From Achromobacter insolitus (GTDB lineage: Bacteria; Pseudomonadota; Gammaproteobacteria; Burkholderiales; Burkholderiaceae_B), in assembly GCF_002209555.1 (NCBI RefSeq), contig NZ_NJIF01000008.1, forward strand, positions 1-64,000: DNA of 64,000 nucleotides, given 5' to 3'. The notes below the pieces were generated by a model, which did not search any database, was not told the origin of the DNA, and worked only from the letters and a program-made list of their open reading frames with translations. Position numbers and translations under genes: made by a program. Positions 8,422 to 16,630 of this stretch are shown in pieces (the stretch's first letter is position 1; every line of letters begins with the position of its first letter).

Positions 8422-8443
8422 CCGGACGGCCGAAGCCGTCCGG
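8422..8443 (-). other. intercistronic cUUCGg hairpin
   Basis: On the minus-strand transcript a perfect 9-bp stem (CCGGACGGC/GCCGTCCGG) closes a UUCG tetraloop with a C-G closing pair, the extra-stable class. It starts 9 nt after the stop of the upstream exported gene and ends just before the ribosome site of the next. No U-tract follows, so it more likely stabilises the upstream mRNA or attenuates translation of the second gene than terminates. Confidence 0.7.
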
Positions 8444-8452
8444 ATAACTGGG

Positions 8453-8923
8453 TCAGTGATTGAAACCACCGACATGGCCCACTGGACCAATGCCGTGTAT
8501 CGACCCAAACGCGCCCACATTCACCGCATGGAAGGAACCCGTCGCCGAAGCGCTGGTATCCGTCTTGGCAAACGTGGCGCCGCCGTTGGCGATGCTGTCG
8601 CCCACCATGATGGGCGCGTTGCCCGACACTTGACCGTACGAGTCGCTGTTGGCGTATTGGCGGGTACTGGTGACCACCTGCGTGCCGTCGTGGCTGAAGG
8701 TGCCGCCCACTTCCGCCACGCCGCCCGTCATGCCGAACGACACTTGTGTCGAAGAGCCATAACCGTTGATCTGTGTCGCGGCCACGGAACTGCCTGTGGA
8801 GACGGACGATGCGGTGCCATTGATTGCGCCGGCGTGGCCGGTCACGGATCCGCCGAACTGGCCTGCGGCATGGGCCGAGACGGCGGCCAGGGACAAGGCG
8901 GCGACTGCTGCGAGCTTTTTCAT
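8453..8923 (-). CDS. small exported Gly/Ser-rich protein of unknown function
   Basis: This 156-residue protein starts at the ATG preceded by GGAGGAGCTGAA, an excellent ribosome site; an upstream in-frame start at 8971 lacks one. The signal peptide spans 1-19 (cleavage after AHA). The mature protein is almost entirely Gly, Ser, Thr, Ala, Val and Asn with alternating polar/nonpolar residues, few charges, no Cys, and a His/Gly-rich end (HGIGPVGHVGGFNH). The composition suggests a beta-rich, perhaps self-assembling extracellular protein, but I see no curlin repeat and no family match. It is first in an operon with a second exported protein and is separated from it by a stable hairpin, as expected for a more abundant product. 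Confidence 0.65.
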   Translation of the reverse strand: MKKLAAVAALSLAAVSAHAAGQFGGSVTGHAGAINGTASSVSTGSSVAATQINGYGSSTQVSFGMTGGVAEVGGTFSHDGTQVVTSTRQYANSDSYGQVSGNAPIMVGDSIANGGATFAKTDTSASATGSFHAVNVGAFGSIHGIGPVGHVGGFNH

Positions 8924-9377
8924 TTCAGCTCCTCCTGCTCCGTGCATGCACGGATTCACGATTACCGGCAACCGACCGGCGCGGACCGTTACCGCTCAGC
9001 GCCACGCCCGGTCAATGACGAAAGGCGTGGGACTTTCGTATTGGTACGGAATGATTGCGCCGTCCTAGGCAAGTCGATATCGGCTAAACGGGCGACCGAG
9101 TTCCGACAACCAATCCAGTGCTGTAAAGCAATCAGCCAGATTTGCGGCAATCTCGCGCGGCGCCCATGCGTATGCACGAGGAGAAACTCCGCGCGTCCGC
9201 GCCCGCAGTGCGCGGATTCAGCTCTATGGACGGGATGGGGGGGAGACCGACTCGGGCATGTTCCCTAGCGCGCACAACCGAAGCACACCGACCGATGCGC
9301 GCCCCGGCCGGAATTTTCAGCGATACTACGGCGGCCAGCCGGGCGCTACCCGGCTTCCTCTGTTTGGAGACAGGACC
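8924..9377. other. 454-bp intergenic region upstream of the exported-protein operon
   Basis: The region should hold the promoter of the leftward exported-protein operon and that of the rightward monooxygenase-like gene. The one clear element is a perfect 7-bp inverted repeat, ACGAAAG (9018-9024) and CTTTCGT (9033-9039), about 100 bp upstream of the Gly-rich gene, which may be an operator. No other gene is supported; short open frames across it are not convincing. Confidence 0.4.
9018..9039. promoter_or_regulatory. inverted repeat, possible operator of the exported-protein operon
   Basis: ACGAAAG-N8-CTTTCGT is a perfect dyad spanning two helical turns, about 95 bp upstream of the Gly-rich gene start. 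No regulator gene is adjacent, so the binding factor is unknown. Confidence 0.35.
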
Positions 9378-9668
9378 ATGATCCAGGAGATTGCCAGCAT
9401 CCATGTCCGCGAAGGGCAGGAAGCGCTGTTCGAAGCCGGTGTCGCACAGGCGAAACCGCTGTTCTTGCGGGCCCGCGGCTGCCACGGCATGGAGCTGTAC
9501 CGCAGCATCGAACAGCCGCAGCGCTACACGCTGGTCGTGGACTGGGAAACCGTCGAGAACCACATGGTGGATTTCCGCGAATCCAGCGATTTCCAGGAAT
9601 GGCGCAAGCTGGTGGCGGGCTTCTTCGTCGAACCGCCCCAGGTGCATCACGAGCAAAAAGTGATCTGA
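9378..9668 (+). CDS. antibiotic biosynthesis monooxygenase (ABM) domain protein
   Basis: This 96-residue single-domain protein has the dimeric ferredoxin-like alpha/beta barrel of the ABM family. The pattern is an IHVREGQEALFE opening strand and helix, the GCHGMELYRSIEQPQRYTLVVDWE central strands, then the closing helix FQEWRKL. The family contains quinol-type monooxygenases and heme-degrading proteins, but many members have no known substrate, so only the fold is confident. The start at 9378 is set by GGAGACAGGACC. It converges with the MazG-like gene and is not part of an operon. Confidence 0.75.
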   Translation: MIQEIASIHVREGQEALFEAGVAQAKPLFLRARGCHGMELYRSIEQPQRYTLVVDWETVENHMVDFRESSDFQEWRKLVAGFFVEPPQVHHEQKVI

Positions 9669-9692
9669 CGCGACCCCGGCCACGCCTTGGCA

Positions 9693-10052
9693 TCAGGATA
9701 GTTCGGGCGGATCGTCGTACTTGCGCGCACTGCCGCGAAAACGATCCGCCGGGTATTTCTGCGCGTTTTTGACCATTTTGCCCGCGACCGCGCCGGCGAT
9801 ATCAATGCCGAGCTGGTCCGCCAGGGCAACCAGGTACATCTGCACATCGGCAATTTCGTCAGCGGCGTCGGCCAGCCGCTCCGGCGGCATCTTGCGCGAC
9901 TCCTCTTCGCTCAGCCATTGGAACAGGGACACGAGCTCGCCCGCCTCTCCGGCAAGCGCCATCGCGAGATTCTTGGGCGAATGAAATGGCTGCCAGTCCC
10001 GCTCTTCCGTAAATCGGCGCACGGCAAGCCTGATCTGTTCCAGGTCGGACAT
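9693..10052 (-). CDS. MazG-like nucleotide pyrophosphohydrolase
   Basis: This 119-residue all-alpha protein has the short MazG/RS21-C6 layout: LAMALAGEAGELVSLFQW (about 30-47, EAGE metal-binding motif) and DAADEIADVQMYLV (about 63-76, ExxD motif). The conserved Glu and Asp residues coordinate Mg2+ and hydrolyse (d)NTPs to monophosphate and pyrophosphate, probably non-canonical or excess dCTP-type nucleotides as a house-cleaning step. It lies 27 bp downstream of the DnaQ-like exonuclease gene on the same strand, but its ATG precedes that gene's end only in transcript order if both are read separately, so co-transcription is likely but not shown. Confidence 0.85.
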   Translation of the reverse strand: MSDLEQIRLAVRRFTEERDWQPFHSPKNLAMALAGEAGELVSLFQWLSEEESRKMPPERLADAADEIADVQMYLVALADQLGIDIAGAVAGKMVKNAQKYPADRFRGSARKYDDPPELS

Positions 10053-10079
10053 CGAAACTCCTAGGCCGAACGCCGGGCC

Positions 10080-10712
10080 TCAGCCTGCGGCAAGGCGGGA
10101 ACCTGCCGCCAGCGCCACGGCCACGGTCGTGCGCACGTCGGCAAGCGCGCGGTGGGTGGGATTGGAAGCGCCGACATGGCGCGCCAGGATTTCCAGCTTG
10201 TGCGAGGGCAGCTCCGGCCATGCGCGGCGCGCCAACGCCAGCGTACAGTGGGTGGAGTTGGCGAACGGCAGGCCCGTCTGGTCCGCCGCCGCGCCCAGGA
10301 AGCGCCGATCGAACGAGGCATTGTGGAAGAACACCGGCAGGTCTTCCACGAAATCCAGGAATGAAGAAAACGCCTGCGCCACCGGCACGCCGTCGCGGTC
10401 GACTTCCGCCTGCGTAATGCCGGTCAGCCGGCTGATGAAGGGTGGGACGGGACCGCGCGTGCGCACCACTTGCGTGTACTCGCGCTCCAGCGCCCCTGCG
10501 GCGCCCACGCGGACCGCCGCGAACTCCAGGATCTCGCAGGTCGCCGTGGACAGGCCCGTGGTTTCCAGGTCGGCCACGATGAAGGGACCGCGCAACGCCT
10601 GGAGCGCCGCGGCCAGGGTCGCTGCCCCCGCCTTGCCGCCCGCTGCGCGGACAGACGGGCCGCCGACAGACGGAGCGCCGTTCGTGCGCGGCCGCCGGTA
10701 ATAGAACGCCAC
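10080..10712 (-). CDS. DnaQ-like 3'-5' exonuclease
   Basis: This protein of about 210 residues starts with GTG at 10712, 4 bp after the stop of the DUF1653 gene and preceded by GGAG/AAGG; longer in-frame extensions overlap that gene and are rejected. The DEDDh exonuclease motifs are visible: ExoI VADLETTGLS (about 45-54), ExoII FFHNASFDRRFL (about 128-139), and ExoIII with HRALADVRTT (about 187-196). The family includes DNA polymerase III epsilon and stand-alone nucleases; with no polymerase-binding tail evident it is probably an accessory repair or RNA/DNA-trimming nuclease. It is translationally coupled to DUF1653. Confidence 0.85.
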   Translation of the reverse strand: MAFYYRRPRTNGAPSVGGPSVRAAGGKAGAATLAAALQALRGPFIVADLETTGLSTATCEILEFAAVRVGAAGALEREYTQVVRTRGPVPPFISRLTGITQAEVDRDGVPVAQAFSSFLDFVEDLPVFFHNASFDRRFLGAAADQTGLPFANSTHCTLALARRAWPELPSHKLEILARHVGASNPTHRALADVRTTVAVALAAGSRLAAG

Positions 10713-10716
10713 GGCC

Positions 10717-10941
10717 TTACTCCGCCGGCCGCAAAGGCGCGAAACGGGGAGCGCCGTCGGGCAACTGGCCGAAGAACATGTCCGCAGGACGCACCCACAA
10801 GCCACGCTCGTGCGGCCACAGATGTTCGTAGACGACCATGGACTCCTCGGTTTCGGAGTGGCGGGCGGTGCCCAGATAAAGATAGAGCCCGCCCTTGTAA
10901 TGGCGGTGCGAGGCAATAGCCAGCGCTTCGGATTCGGTCAT
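10717..10941 (-). CDS. DUF1653 domain protein
   Basis: This 74-residue protein consists of essentially one DUF1653 domain, HYKGGLYLYLGTARHSETEE through VVYEHL to LWVRPADMFFG. The domain is a small beta-barrel found alone or attached to nucleases and nucleotide enzymes; its function is not established. The start at 10941 gives the usual family length; a longer frame begins at 11028 inside the end of the chemoreceptor gene and is less likely, although the ribosome site at 10941 is weak. It sits upstream of the DnaQ-like exonuclease with a 4-bp gap, suggesting the two are made together. Confidence 0.75.
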   Translation of the reverse strand: MTESEALAIASHRHYKGGLYLYLGTARHSETEESMVVYEHLWPHERGLWVRPADMFFGQLPDGAPRFAPLRPAE

Positions 10942-11000
10942 GGACGGTCGCTGCAAATGGCGCGGCCCGGGCGGAATGGCTCCTGCCCGGGCCTGCGGGT

Positions 11001-12353
11001 TCAGATCAATACCGTCTTTATAGCGCATCGGGCCGGCTCGCCGGCTCGCTGCGTGATGTCCTCGGTCACCTCGCCAAGCTTGGCGGACTGGGCCAACGAC
11101 ACCTCCACCACCTCCGCCATGATCTCGGTGACGCGGCGGGACGATGCAACGATATCGTCCATGGTGGCGCCTGCCGACTGGACTTGCCGCGCGCCACTTT
11201 CGACCTGCTGCACCGAGGACGTGATCAAGTCCTTGATTTCCTTGGCCGCGGCGGCACTGTTCTGCGCCAGGCTGCGCACCTCCGCCGCCACCACGGCAAA
11301 CCCCTTGCCATGCGATCCGGCGCGCGCGGCTTCGACCGCGGCGTTCAGCGCCAGGATGTTGGTCTGGAACGCGATGCCGTCCATGACCCCGATGATCTCG
11401 GAAATGCGCCGCGAGCTCTGGGTAATGCCGCCCATGGTCCGCACCACTTCCTGCACCGTGTTGCCGCCCTGCTCGGCCACCCGACAGGCGTCCAGCGCCA
11501 AGGTGTTGGCCTGGCCCGCGCGCTCGGCGTTTTCGGTCAGGCCCTGGACCGCGACGCGCAAGGTCTGCGCTGCGGTGAAGCGCCGCGTGATGTCGGTCGC
11601 GTACTTCACGACTTTGACCGGACGACCCTGCGCATCGAAGATCGGGTTGTAGCTGGCTTCGATCCAGACCTGGCGGCCGCCCTTGCCGATGCGCAGATAC
11701 TGTCCCGTGTCATGTTCGCCGTTGCGCAGCCTGCGCCAGAACTCCTGATACGCCGCGCCGCGCGCCTCTTGCGGGGGGACGAACATGCTGTGGTGACGCC
11801 CCTGGATTTCGTCGGCGCGGTAGCCCACGGCATCCAGGAACAGGTCATTGGCACGGATGATGGTGCCGTCCAGCTCGAACTCGATGATGGCCTGCACTTT
11901 GGAAATCGCCGCCAGCTGGCCTTCCACGTCGGCTTGCCGCTGCTGCTGCGCGGTGATGTCGACGGCGTACTTGACCACTTTGATCAGGCGCCCATGGCGG
12001 TCGAAAATCGGGTTGTAGGAAGCTTGCAGCCAGACGTCGCTGCCATTCTTGCGAATCCGGCGGTAGCGCCCCGCGTTCCGATTGCCTTGATGCAAGCGGC
12101 GCCAGAACTCCGCGTAGGCAGCCGATCCACGCTCCGCCGGATCGACAAAGAGGCGATGGTGCTGCCCCACGATCTCGTCCAGGGCATAACCCATGGCGCC
12201 CAGGAAATTCGAATTGGCCGCCAGGACATGGCCGTCCAGGTCGAACTCGACGACCGCCTGGGCGTTATTGATCGCTGCGATCTGCCCGAGCATGTCTGCC
12301 TTGCGCATGCCGCGGTCTATGCGCAGCAGCTGGCTTAGGTTGATCCATTTCAT
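11001..12353 (-). CDS. soluble double-PAS methyl-accepting chemotaxis protein (Aer-like)
   Basis: This 450-residue protein has no membrane segment. Two tandem PAS domains (about 25-140 and 147-262) are clearly duplicates: both have FxRRLxxGxxxxGxYxRIxKxG, ASYNPIFD and a VVKYAxDIT end. The MCP signalling domain follows (about 275-440), including the invariant hairpin [20 protein letters not shown]. It should sense redox or a small ligand through PAS and drive CheA/CheW in the cytoplasm. The start at 12353 has GGGAG 8 nt upstream. After ...GEVTEDITQ the sequence departs from the family and ends within about 14 residues, whereas homologues run on for a further helix, so the C-terminus looks truncated. 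Confidence 0.85.
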   Translation of the reverse strand: MKWINLSQLLRIDRGMRKADMLGQIAAINNAQAVVEFDLDGHVLAANSNFLGAMGYALDEIVGQHHRLFVDPAERGSAAYAEFWRRLHQGNRNAGRYRRIRKNGSDVWLQASYNPIFDRHGRLIKVVKYAVDITAQQQRQADVEGQLAAISKVQAIIEFELDGTIIRANDLFLDAVGYRADEIQGRHHSMFVPPQEARGAAYQEFWRRLRNGEHDTGQYLRIGKGGRQVWIEASYNPIFDAQGRPVKVVKYATDITRRFTAAQTLRVAVQGLTENAERAGQANTLALDACRVAEQGGNTVQEVVRTMGGITQSSRRISEIIGVMDGIAFQTNILALNAAVEAARAGSHGKGFAVVAAEVRSLAQNSAAAAKEIKDLITSSVQQVESGARQVQSAGATMDDIVASSRRVTEIMAEVVEVSLAQSAKLGEVTEDITQRAGEPARCAIKTVLI

Positions 12354-12534
12354 CGCGACGTCTCCCACCCGGAACCAGGGCAGCCAGACGGCGTCCGGCC
12401 CACCCGCCTTGAGACAAATGGATATATTTACTTAACAATTCGAAAGAATTTAATCCTAAAAGTGAGCGGACTCAAGGAAAGCCTGGATCCGCCGAAGAGA
12501 AATCGGCATTCCGCAACACAGGGTTAATCCCGAC

Positions 12535-13245
12535 TCAGGCGGCGTCCAATTCGCGATATTGGCGGAAAATGCCCTCCCCGAATGGCAGGCGCCTGCCGCT
12601 TTCAAAGTAAGGTTGCAGCTCCGCAAGCGCTGCCACGCGCGCATGCAGCGCCATGACCTTCGGATAATGCACGGCCAAGGTGGCCATGCGTTTCGGAAAG
12701 GCATACAGCAGGCCGTCGACGAGGTGGAATAGGGACAGGTCCACATAAGTCCAGCGTTTGCCGCCCGCCAGCCATGCCTGCGGTCCTTCCAGCACGCGTT
12801 CGAAATAGCCCAGGAATTTGGGCATGCGCTCTTCACGGAAGCAGCGCGCGCGCCGCGCGGCCTCGACTTTCTGGTCTTCGTAATATTCGCTGGCGGAAAT
12901 CGGATGATGCGTGTCGTGCGCTTCAGCCACCACATCCGCAATGGTGAGCTGCAACTGATTCACCCAAAGTCGCCCTTCGAGCGAGTCCGGTGCAAGACCG
13001 TGCTTTTCGCCCAGAAACAGCAGGATGTTGGCCGTCTGCGCCAGCGTCATCTTTCCCGCGACCAGATACGGCGGCGCGAACGGCGGATGCTTGCGCGCCG
13101 AGCTCAAGTCCGCCACCAGCGCGCCCTCGTCCGCGCCCGGCTGACGCGCGCATTCGCGATAAGGGATGCCGCCGGCCTCCAGGGCCAGGCGCACGAACTC
13201 GCCGCGTCCGGGGATGCCGTCCCAATACCAAAGGTCATAGGTCAT
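12535..13245 (-). CDS. glutathione S-transferase family protein
   Basis: This 236-residue protein has the thioredoxin-like N-terminal domain, starting MTYDLWYWDGIPGRGEFVRLALEAGG (the RGE/R segment follows the catalytic Tyr/Ser region, as in sigma/Pi-like GSTs), with the cis-Pro region PPYLVAGKM near 73 and a QTANIL glutathione-binding helix. A helical C-terminal domain follows (95-230). It conjugates or reduces with glutathione in the cytoplasm; the substrate is unknown. The start at 13245 is set by GGAGACGGC. The neighbours (chemoreceptor, AraC regulator) give no functional clue. Confidence 0.8.
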   Translation of the reverse strand: MTYDLWYWDGIPGRGEFVRLALEAGGIPYRECARQPGADEGALVADLSSARKHPPFAPPYLVAGKMTLAQTANILLFLGEKHGLAPDSLEGRLWVNQLQLTIADVVAEAHDTHHPISASEYYEDQKVEAARRARCFREERMPKFLGYFERVLEGPQAWLAGGKRWTYVDLSLFHLVDGLLYAFPKRMATLAVHYPKVMALHARVAALAELQPYFESGRRLPFGEGIFRQYRELDAA

Positions 13246-13307
13246 GCCGTCTCCTTCCGTTGATTGGCCCAGGGCCCACTCGCATCGGTACGAGCCGCGC
13301 GCAAGTC

Positions 13308-14375
13308 CTAGGCAGGGAACACGCTGACTCCGACGTCGCGGCCGGCAGCCTGCTGATACTGCCGCGGCGACTGCCCGAAATGCGCGCGGAAATCGCGCGA
13401 AAAATGCGCGCCGTCCGCAAATCCGCAATCCAGCGCGATCTGCGTGATGCTGCTGGGATTATTCAATAGCAGCCAACTGCCGTACTCCAGCCGCAACTGC
13501 CGCTGGAACGCCATGGGCGACATGCCCGTGGCCACGCGGAACGCGCGCTCCAGCTGCCTGCGCCCCACGCCGACATAGCGCGCAATCGCGTCCAAGGGCG
13601 GCGGATTGTCGATACGCTGCTCGATGAAATGCGCTGCCTGGCGCACGCGCAGGTCCTGGATACCAGAGAGGTCCGTGTGGAAGTGGGCCTGCGGCACGCG
13701 CCCCGGACGCACCCCCTGCAGCATCATGTGTCGCATGGCCTGCTGCGCCTTGTCGCGCCCACAATGGCGCGCCACCAGGTACAAGGCCAGGTCGATTGCG
13801 GCCGTGGAACCCGCGCAGGAAATCAGGTCGCCTTCGTCCACGAACAAGCGGTCCACCACCGCCCGGGCCTGCGGAAAGCGCTCGCGGAAGGTGTCGAGCA
13901 CATTCCAGTGCACGCACACGGTACGCGGCCCGATGACGTCCGCCTGAGCCAGCGCAAAGGTGCCCGTGCAGATGCCCAGGAGCCGCACGCGCTGCGCGGC
14001 CGCCAACCGCAGCCAGTCGCGCAGGGGCTCAGGCAGACGGCCATTGAAGTAGTCGTTTCCGCCGCATACCGCCACGTAGTCGAACTGCGTCGGATCGTCC
14101 GGCAAGCCGTCGGCCACATCTATGGTCAGGCCTGCACTGGAACAGCGCGGCTTGCCGTCCCAGCTCATGACGCGCCACGCGGTATGGATCTGGCGGCTGC
14201 GGCCGCCGTGGTCGCCCGCCAGCCGCAACACGTCCACCAATCCAGCAAAGGCCGCCAGCGTGAACTGGTCCAGCAGCACGATGCCTATGGTCAGTGCGGG
14301 TTTCCCCTGAGGCAGGCCGCCGAGCTCGTCGTCATAGGAGAAAGACGGAACTGGGGCGGGCGTAGCGGTGTCCAT
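13308..14375 (-). CDS. GlxA-family AraC-type regulator (DJ-1/PfpI domain plus AraC HTH)
   Basis: This 355-residue protein has a DJ-1/PfpI-like N-terminal domain (about 28-205; the nucleophile-elbow region reads LLGICTGTFALA) and a C-terminal AraC double HTH (about 245-345, ending FGQSPRQYQQ). Relatives such as GbdR, CdhR, ArgR and SouR sense amino acids or quaternary amines. The gene is divergent from the PotD-type ABC operon with a 139-bp shared gap, so it very probably activates that operon and the racemase-family gene at its end. The start codon has a weak ribosome site. Confidence 0.85.
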   Translation of the reverse strand: MDTATPAPVPSFSYDDELGGLPQGKPALTIGIVLLDQFTLAAFAGLVDVLRLAGDHGGRSRQIHTAWRVMSWDGKPRCSSAGLTIDVADGLPDDPTQFDYVAVCGGNDYFNGRLPEPLRDWLRLAAAQRVRLLGICTGTFALAQADVIGPRTVCVHWNVLDTFRERFPQARAVVDRLFVDEGDLISCAGSTAAIDLALYLVARHCGRDKAQQAMRHMMLQGVRPGRVPQAHFHTDLSGIQDLRVRQAAHFIEQRIDNPPPLDAIARYVGVGRRQLERAFRVATGMSPMAFQRQLRLEYGSWLLLNNPSSITQIALDCGFADGAHFSRDFRAHFGQSPRQYQQAAGRDVGVSVFPA

Positions 14376-14514
14376 GTCGCAATTATTCAAGTTTTTGTCC
14401 CAGGCCTTCAAGCTGGTTTTCCCGGGGATCGCCCAAGATTCATCTATGGCTCCGTCCTGCCGCGCTCGTCGGCGCAGCGAAAGCGGGCCGATAAATCGAC
14501 AAGGGGAATCCGAC

Positions 14515-15564
14515 ATGGCAACACCTACCCGCCGCGCGCTCCGCGCCGCCTTGCTGGGAGCCGGCCTATTGGCCGCCGGCCAGGCGCTGGCCCAGCAAAA
14601 GATCACCGTCGCCTGGTACGGCGGCAACTGGGGCGACGCGTTCCGCGCCTGCGTGGCCGATCCCTATACCAAGGCGACCGGCGTGACCGTAGTGCCCGAA
14701 GTGGGCACGTCCACCACCACGCTGGCCAAGCTGCAACAGCAGAAAGGCGCGCCCACCATAGACGTGGCCTGGATGGACGGCGGCATCAGCGAACTGGCCG
14801 CCGAAGCAGGCGTACTGGACCCGCTGGATGCCGCGGGCATTCCCAACCTGAAGAACGTCATCGACCAGGGCGTGTACCGCAACGGCGATGCCGCCTATGC
14901 GGTCAGCACCGGTTATTACTCGCTGGGCATCGCCTATAACACCAAGGAGGTGACGCAAGCGCCGGCCAGCTGGAAGGATCTGTGGAAGCCCGAGTATGCC
15001 GGCGCCGTGGCCATTCCCTCGCCCGCGAATTCGTCCGGCGTGCCGTTCGTTTTCTTCCTGGCGCGGGTGTTCGCCGTCGATCCGTCCAATCTGGCGCCGC
15101 TATACGCCAAGCTGGCCTCGCTGGACACCGCGCTGTTCTTCGACAGCTCCGGCGCGGCCACCAATGCCTACCAGAGCGGTGAAGCCATCATCGGCGCGCA
15201 TTTCAACGTCGGCGCCTGGGACCTGATCGATAAAGGCCTGCCCATCGGCTTTGCCGTACCCAAGGAAGGCGCCTGGGCCACCGATGCGCGCCTGCACCTG
15301 GTGAAGAACGCGCCGAACAAGGCTGCCGCACAGAAATTCATCGACACCGCGCTCACGCCCGACGCGGCGGCCTGCCTGGCCACACGCCTGTATCTGGGCC
15401 CTGCCGTCAAGGATGTGCAAGTGCCGCAAGACGTCGCGCGCAAATTGCCTTGGGGCGCAGACGGTTCGGTGAAAAACCTGAGCCTGTTCGATTGGAACCT
15501 CATCAACAGCCGCCGCGCCGAGGTCACCGACGCGTGGAACCGCCAGGTTGCCCGCAAGCGCTAG
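14515..15564 (+). CDS. ABC transporter substrate-binding protein, PotD-like
   Basis: This 349-residue periplasmic protein has a cleavable signal (RRALRAALLGAGLLAAGQALA, cleavage after residue 26). The body matches the spermidine/putrescine-type binding proteins (SBP_bac family: VAWYGGNWGDAF, DVAWMDGGIS, then FALGW-like regions). It is the first gene of a binding protein, ATPase, permease, permease operon, followed by a racemase-family enzyme, so the ligand is more likely a proline or betaine-like compound than a polyamine. GGGGAA precedes the start. It probably responds to the divergent GlxA-type regulator. Confidence 0.85.
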   Translation: MATPTRRALRAALLGAGLLAAGQALAQQKITVAWYGGNWGDAFRACVADPYTKATGVTVVPEVGTSTTTLAKLQQQKGAPTIDVAWMDGGISELAAEAGVLDPLDAAGIPNLKNVIDQGVYRNGDAAYAVSTGYYSLGIAYNTKEVTQAPASWKDLWKPEYAGAVAIPSPANSSGVPFVFFLARVFAVDPSNLAPLYAKLASLDTALFFDSSGAATNAYQSGEAIIGAHFNVGAWDLIDKGLPIGFAVPKEGAWATDARLHLVKNAPNKAAAQKFIDTALTPDAAACLATRLYLGPAVKDVQVPQDVARKLPWGADGSVKNLSLFDWNLINSRRAEVTDAWNRQVARKR

Positions 15565-15577
15565 GCCGGGATAGAAC

Positions 15578-16630
15578 ATGTCCGCTTTGCTCACCATCGA
15601 AGGCGTATCGATGCGCTTCGGCGCCTACCAGGCGCTGGATCGCATCAATCTGGAGATCCGGCAGGGAGAGTTCGTCGCCCTGCTCGGTCCCAGCGGTTGC
15701 GGCAAGACCACCTTGCTGCGTTCGATCGCCGGATTCCTCAGGCCTGAATCCGGCCGCATCCTGATCGAAGGCCAGGACATCAGCCGCCTGGCAGCGCACC
15801 ACCGTCCGCTTAATACCGTGTTCCAGAACTATGCGCTGTTTCCACACATGAACGTGCTGGAAAACGTGGCCTACGGCCCGCGGCGCCAGGGCGCTTCGCG
15901 GCAGGCGGCGGCCGAACGCGCCCGCGCGGCGCTGGACATGGTGGGGCTGGCGGACTTCGGCCCGCGCTATCCGCGCGAAATGTCCGGCGGCCAGCAGCAG
16001 CGCGTTGCGTTGGCGCGCGCCATCGTGAATCAACCTAAGCTGCTGTTGCTGGACGAGCCGTTATCGGCGCTGGATCTCAAACTGCGCAAGCGCATGCAAC
16101 TGGAGCTCAAGCACCTGCAGGCCAGGCTGGGCATCACGTTCATCTTCGTCACGCACGACCAGGAAGAAGCCATGACCATGGCCGACCGCGTGGTCGTCAT
16201 GCACGCGGGAAAGATCGAGCAGGTGGGAGGCGGAACCGAAATCTACCGACATCCCGCTACCCGCTTCGTGGCGGAGTTCATCGGCGATGCCAACTTCATG
16301 CCTTACACCGCGAGCGGCGACGGCGCGCTGCAATTGGACGCGCAAGGGCTCCGCGTGCCGCTTCCTGACAAGGCGATACCCGCGCGCGGCACCGCCGTGC
16401 TGCGGCCCGAGGATCTGCGCCTGGCCGATGAATCGGCGGCCCATGCGCTCACGGGGACGGTCACTGACGTCATCAACGTGGGCAGTCACTGCATGATCCA
16501 CGTGGATATCGGCGGACAGGTGCTGGTGGCTCGCCACGGCGGCATCGCGCCATCCGGCCTCGGCGCGGGCGCCACGGTGCGCCTGGCATTCGCGCCGGAG
16601 CACTTGCACCTGATCGGTGAACAGCCATGA
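15578..16630 (+). CDS. ABC transporter ATP-binding protein, PotA-like
   Basis: This 350-residue protein has Walker A GPSGCGKTT (about 38-46), signature MSGGQQQR, Walker B LLLDEP and the switch His in VTHDQEEA, and a C-terminal TOBE-like domain (about 275-345) as in PotA/UgpC-type ATPases. It drives import by the two permeases encoded next. Its stop overlaps the first permease start by 4 bp (ATGA), showing translational coupling. Confidence 0.9.
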   Translation: MSALLTIEGVSMRFGAYQALDRINLEIRQGEFVALLGPSGCGKTTLLRSIAGFLRPESGRILIEGQDISRLAAHHRPLNTVFQNYALFPHMNVLENVAYGPRRQGASRQAAAERARAALDMVGLADFGPRYPREMSGGQQQRVALARAIVNQPKLLLLDEPLSALDLKLRKRMQLELKHLQARLGITFIFVTHDQEEAMTMADRVVVMHAGKIEQVGGGTEIYRHPATRFVAEFIGDANFMPYTASGDGALQLDAQGLRVPLPDKAIPARGTAVLRPEDLRLADESAAHALTGTVTDVINVGSHCMIHVDIGGQVLVARHGGIAPSGLGAGATVRLAFAPEHLHLIGEQP

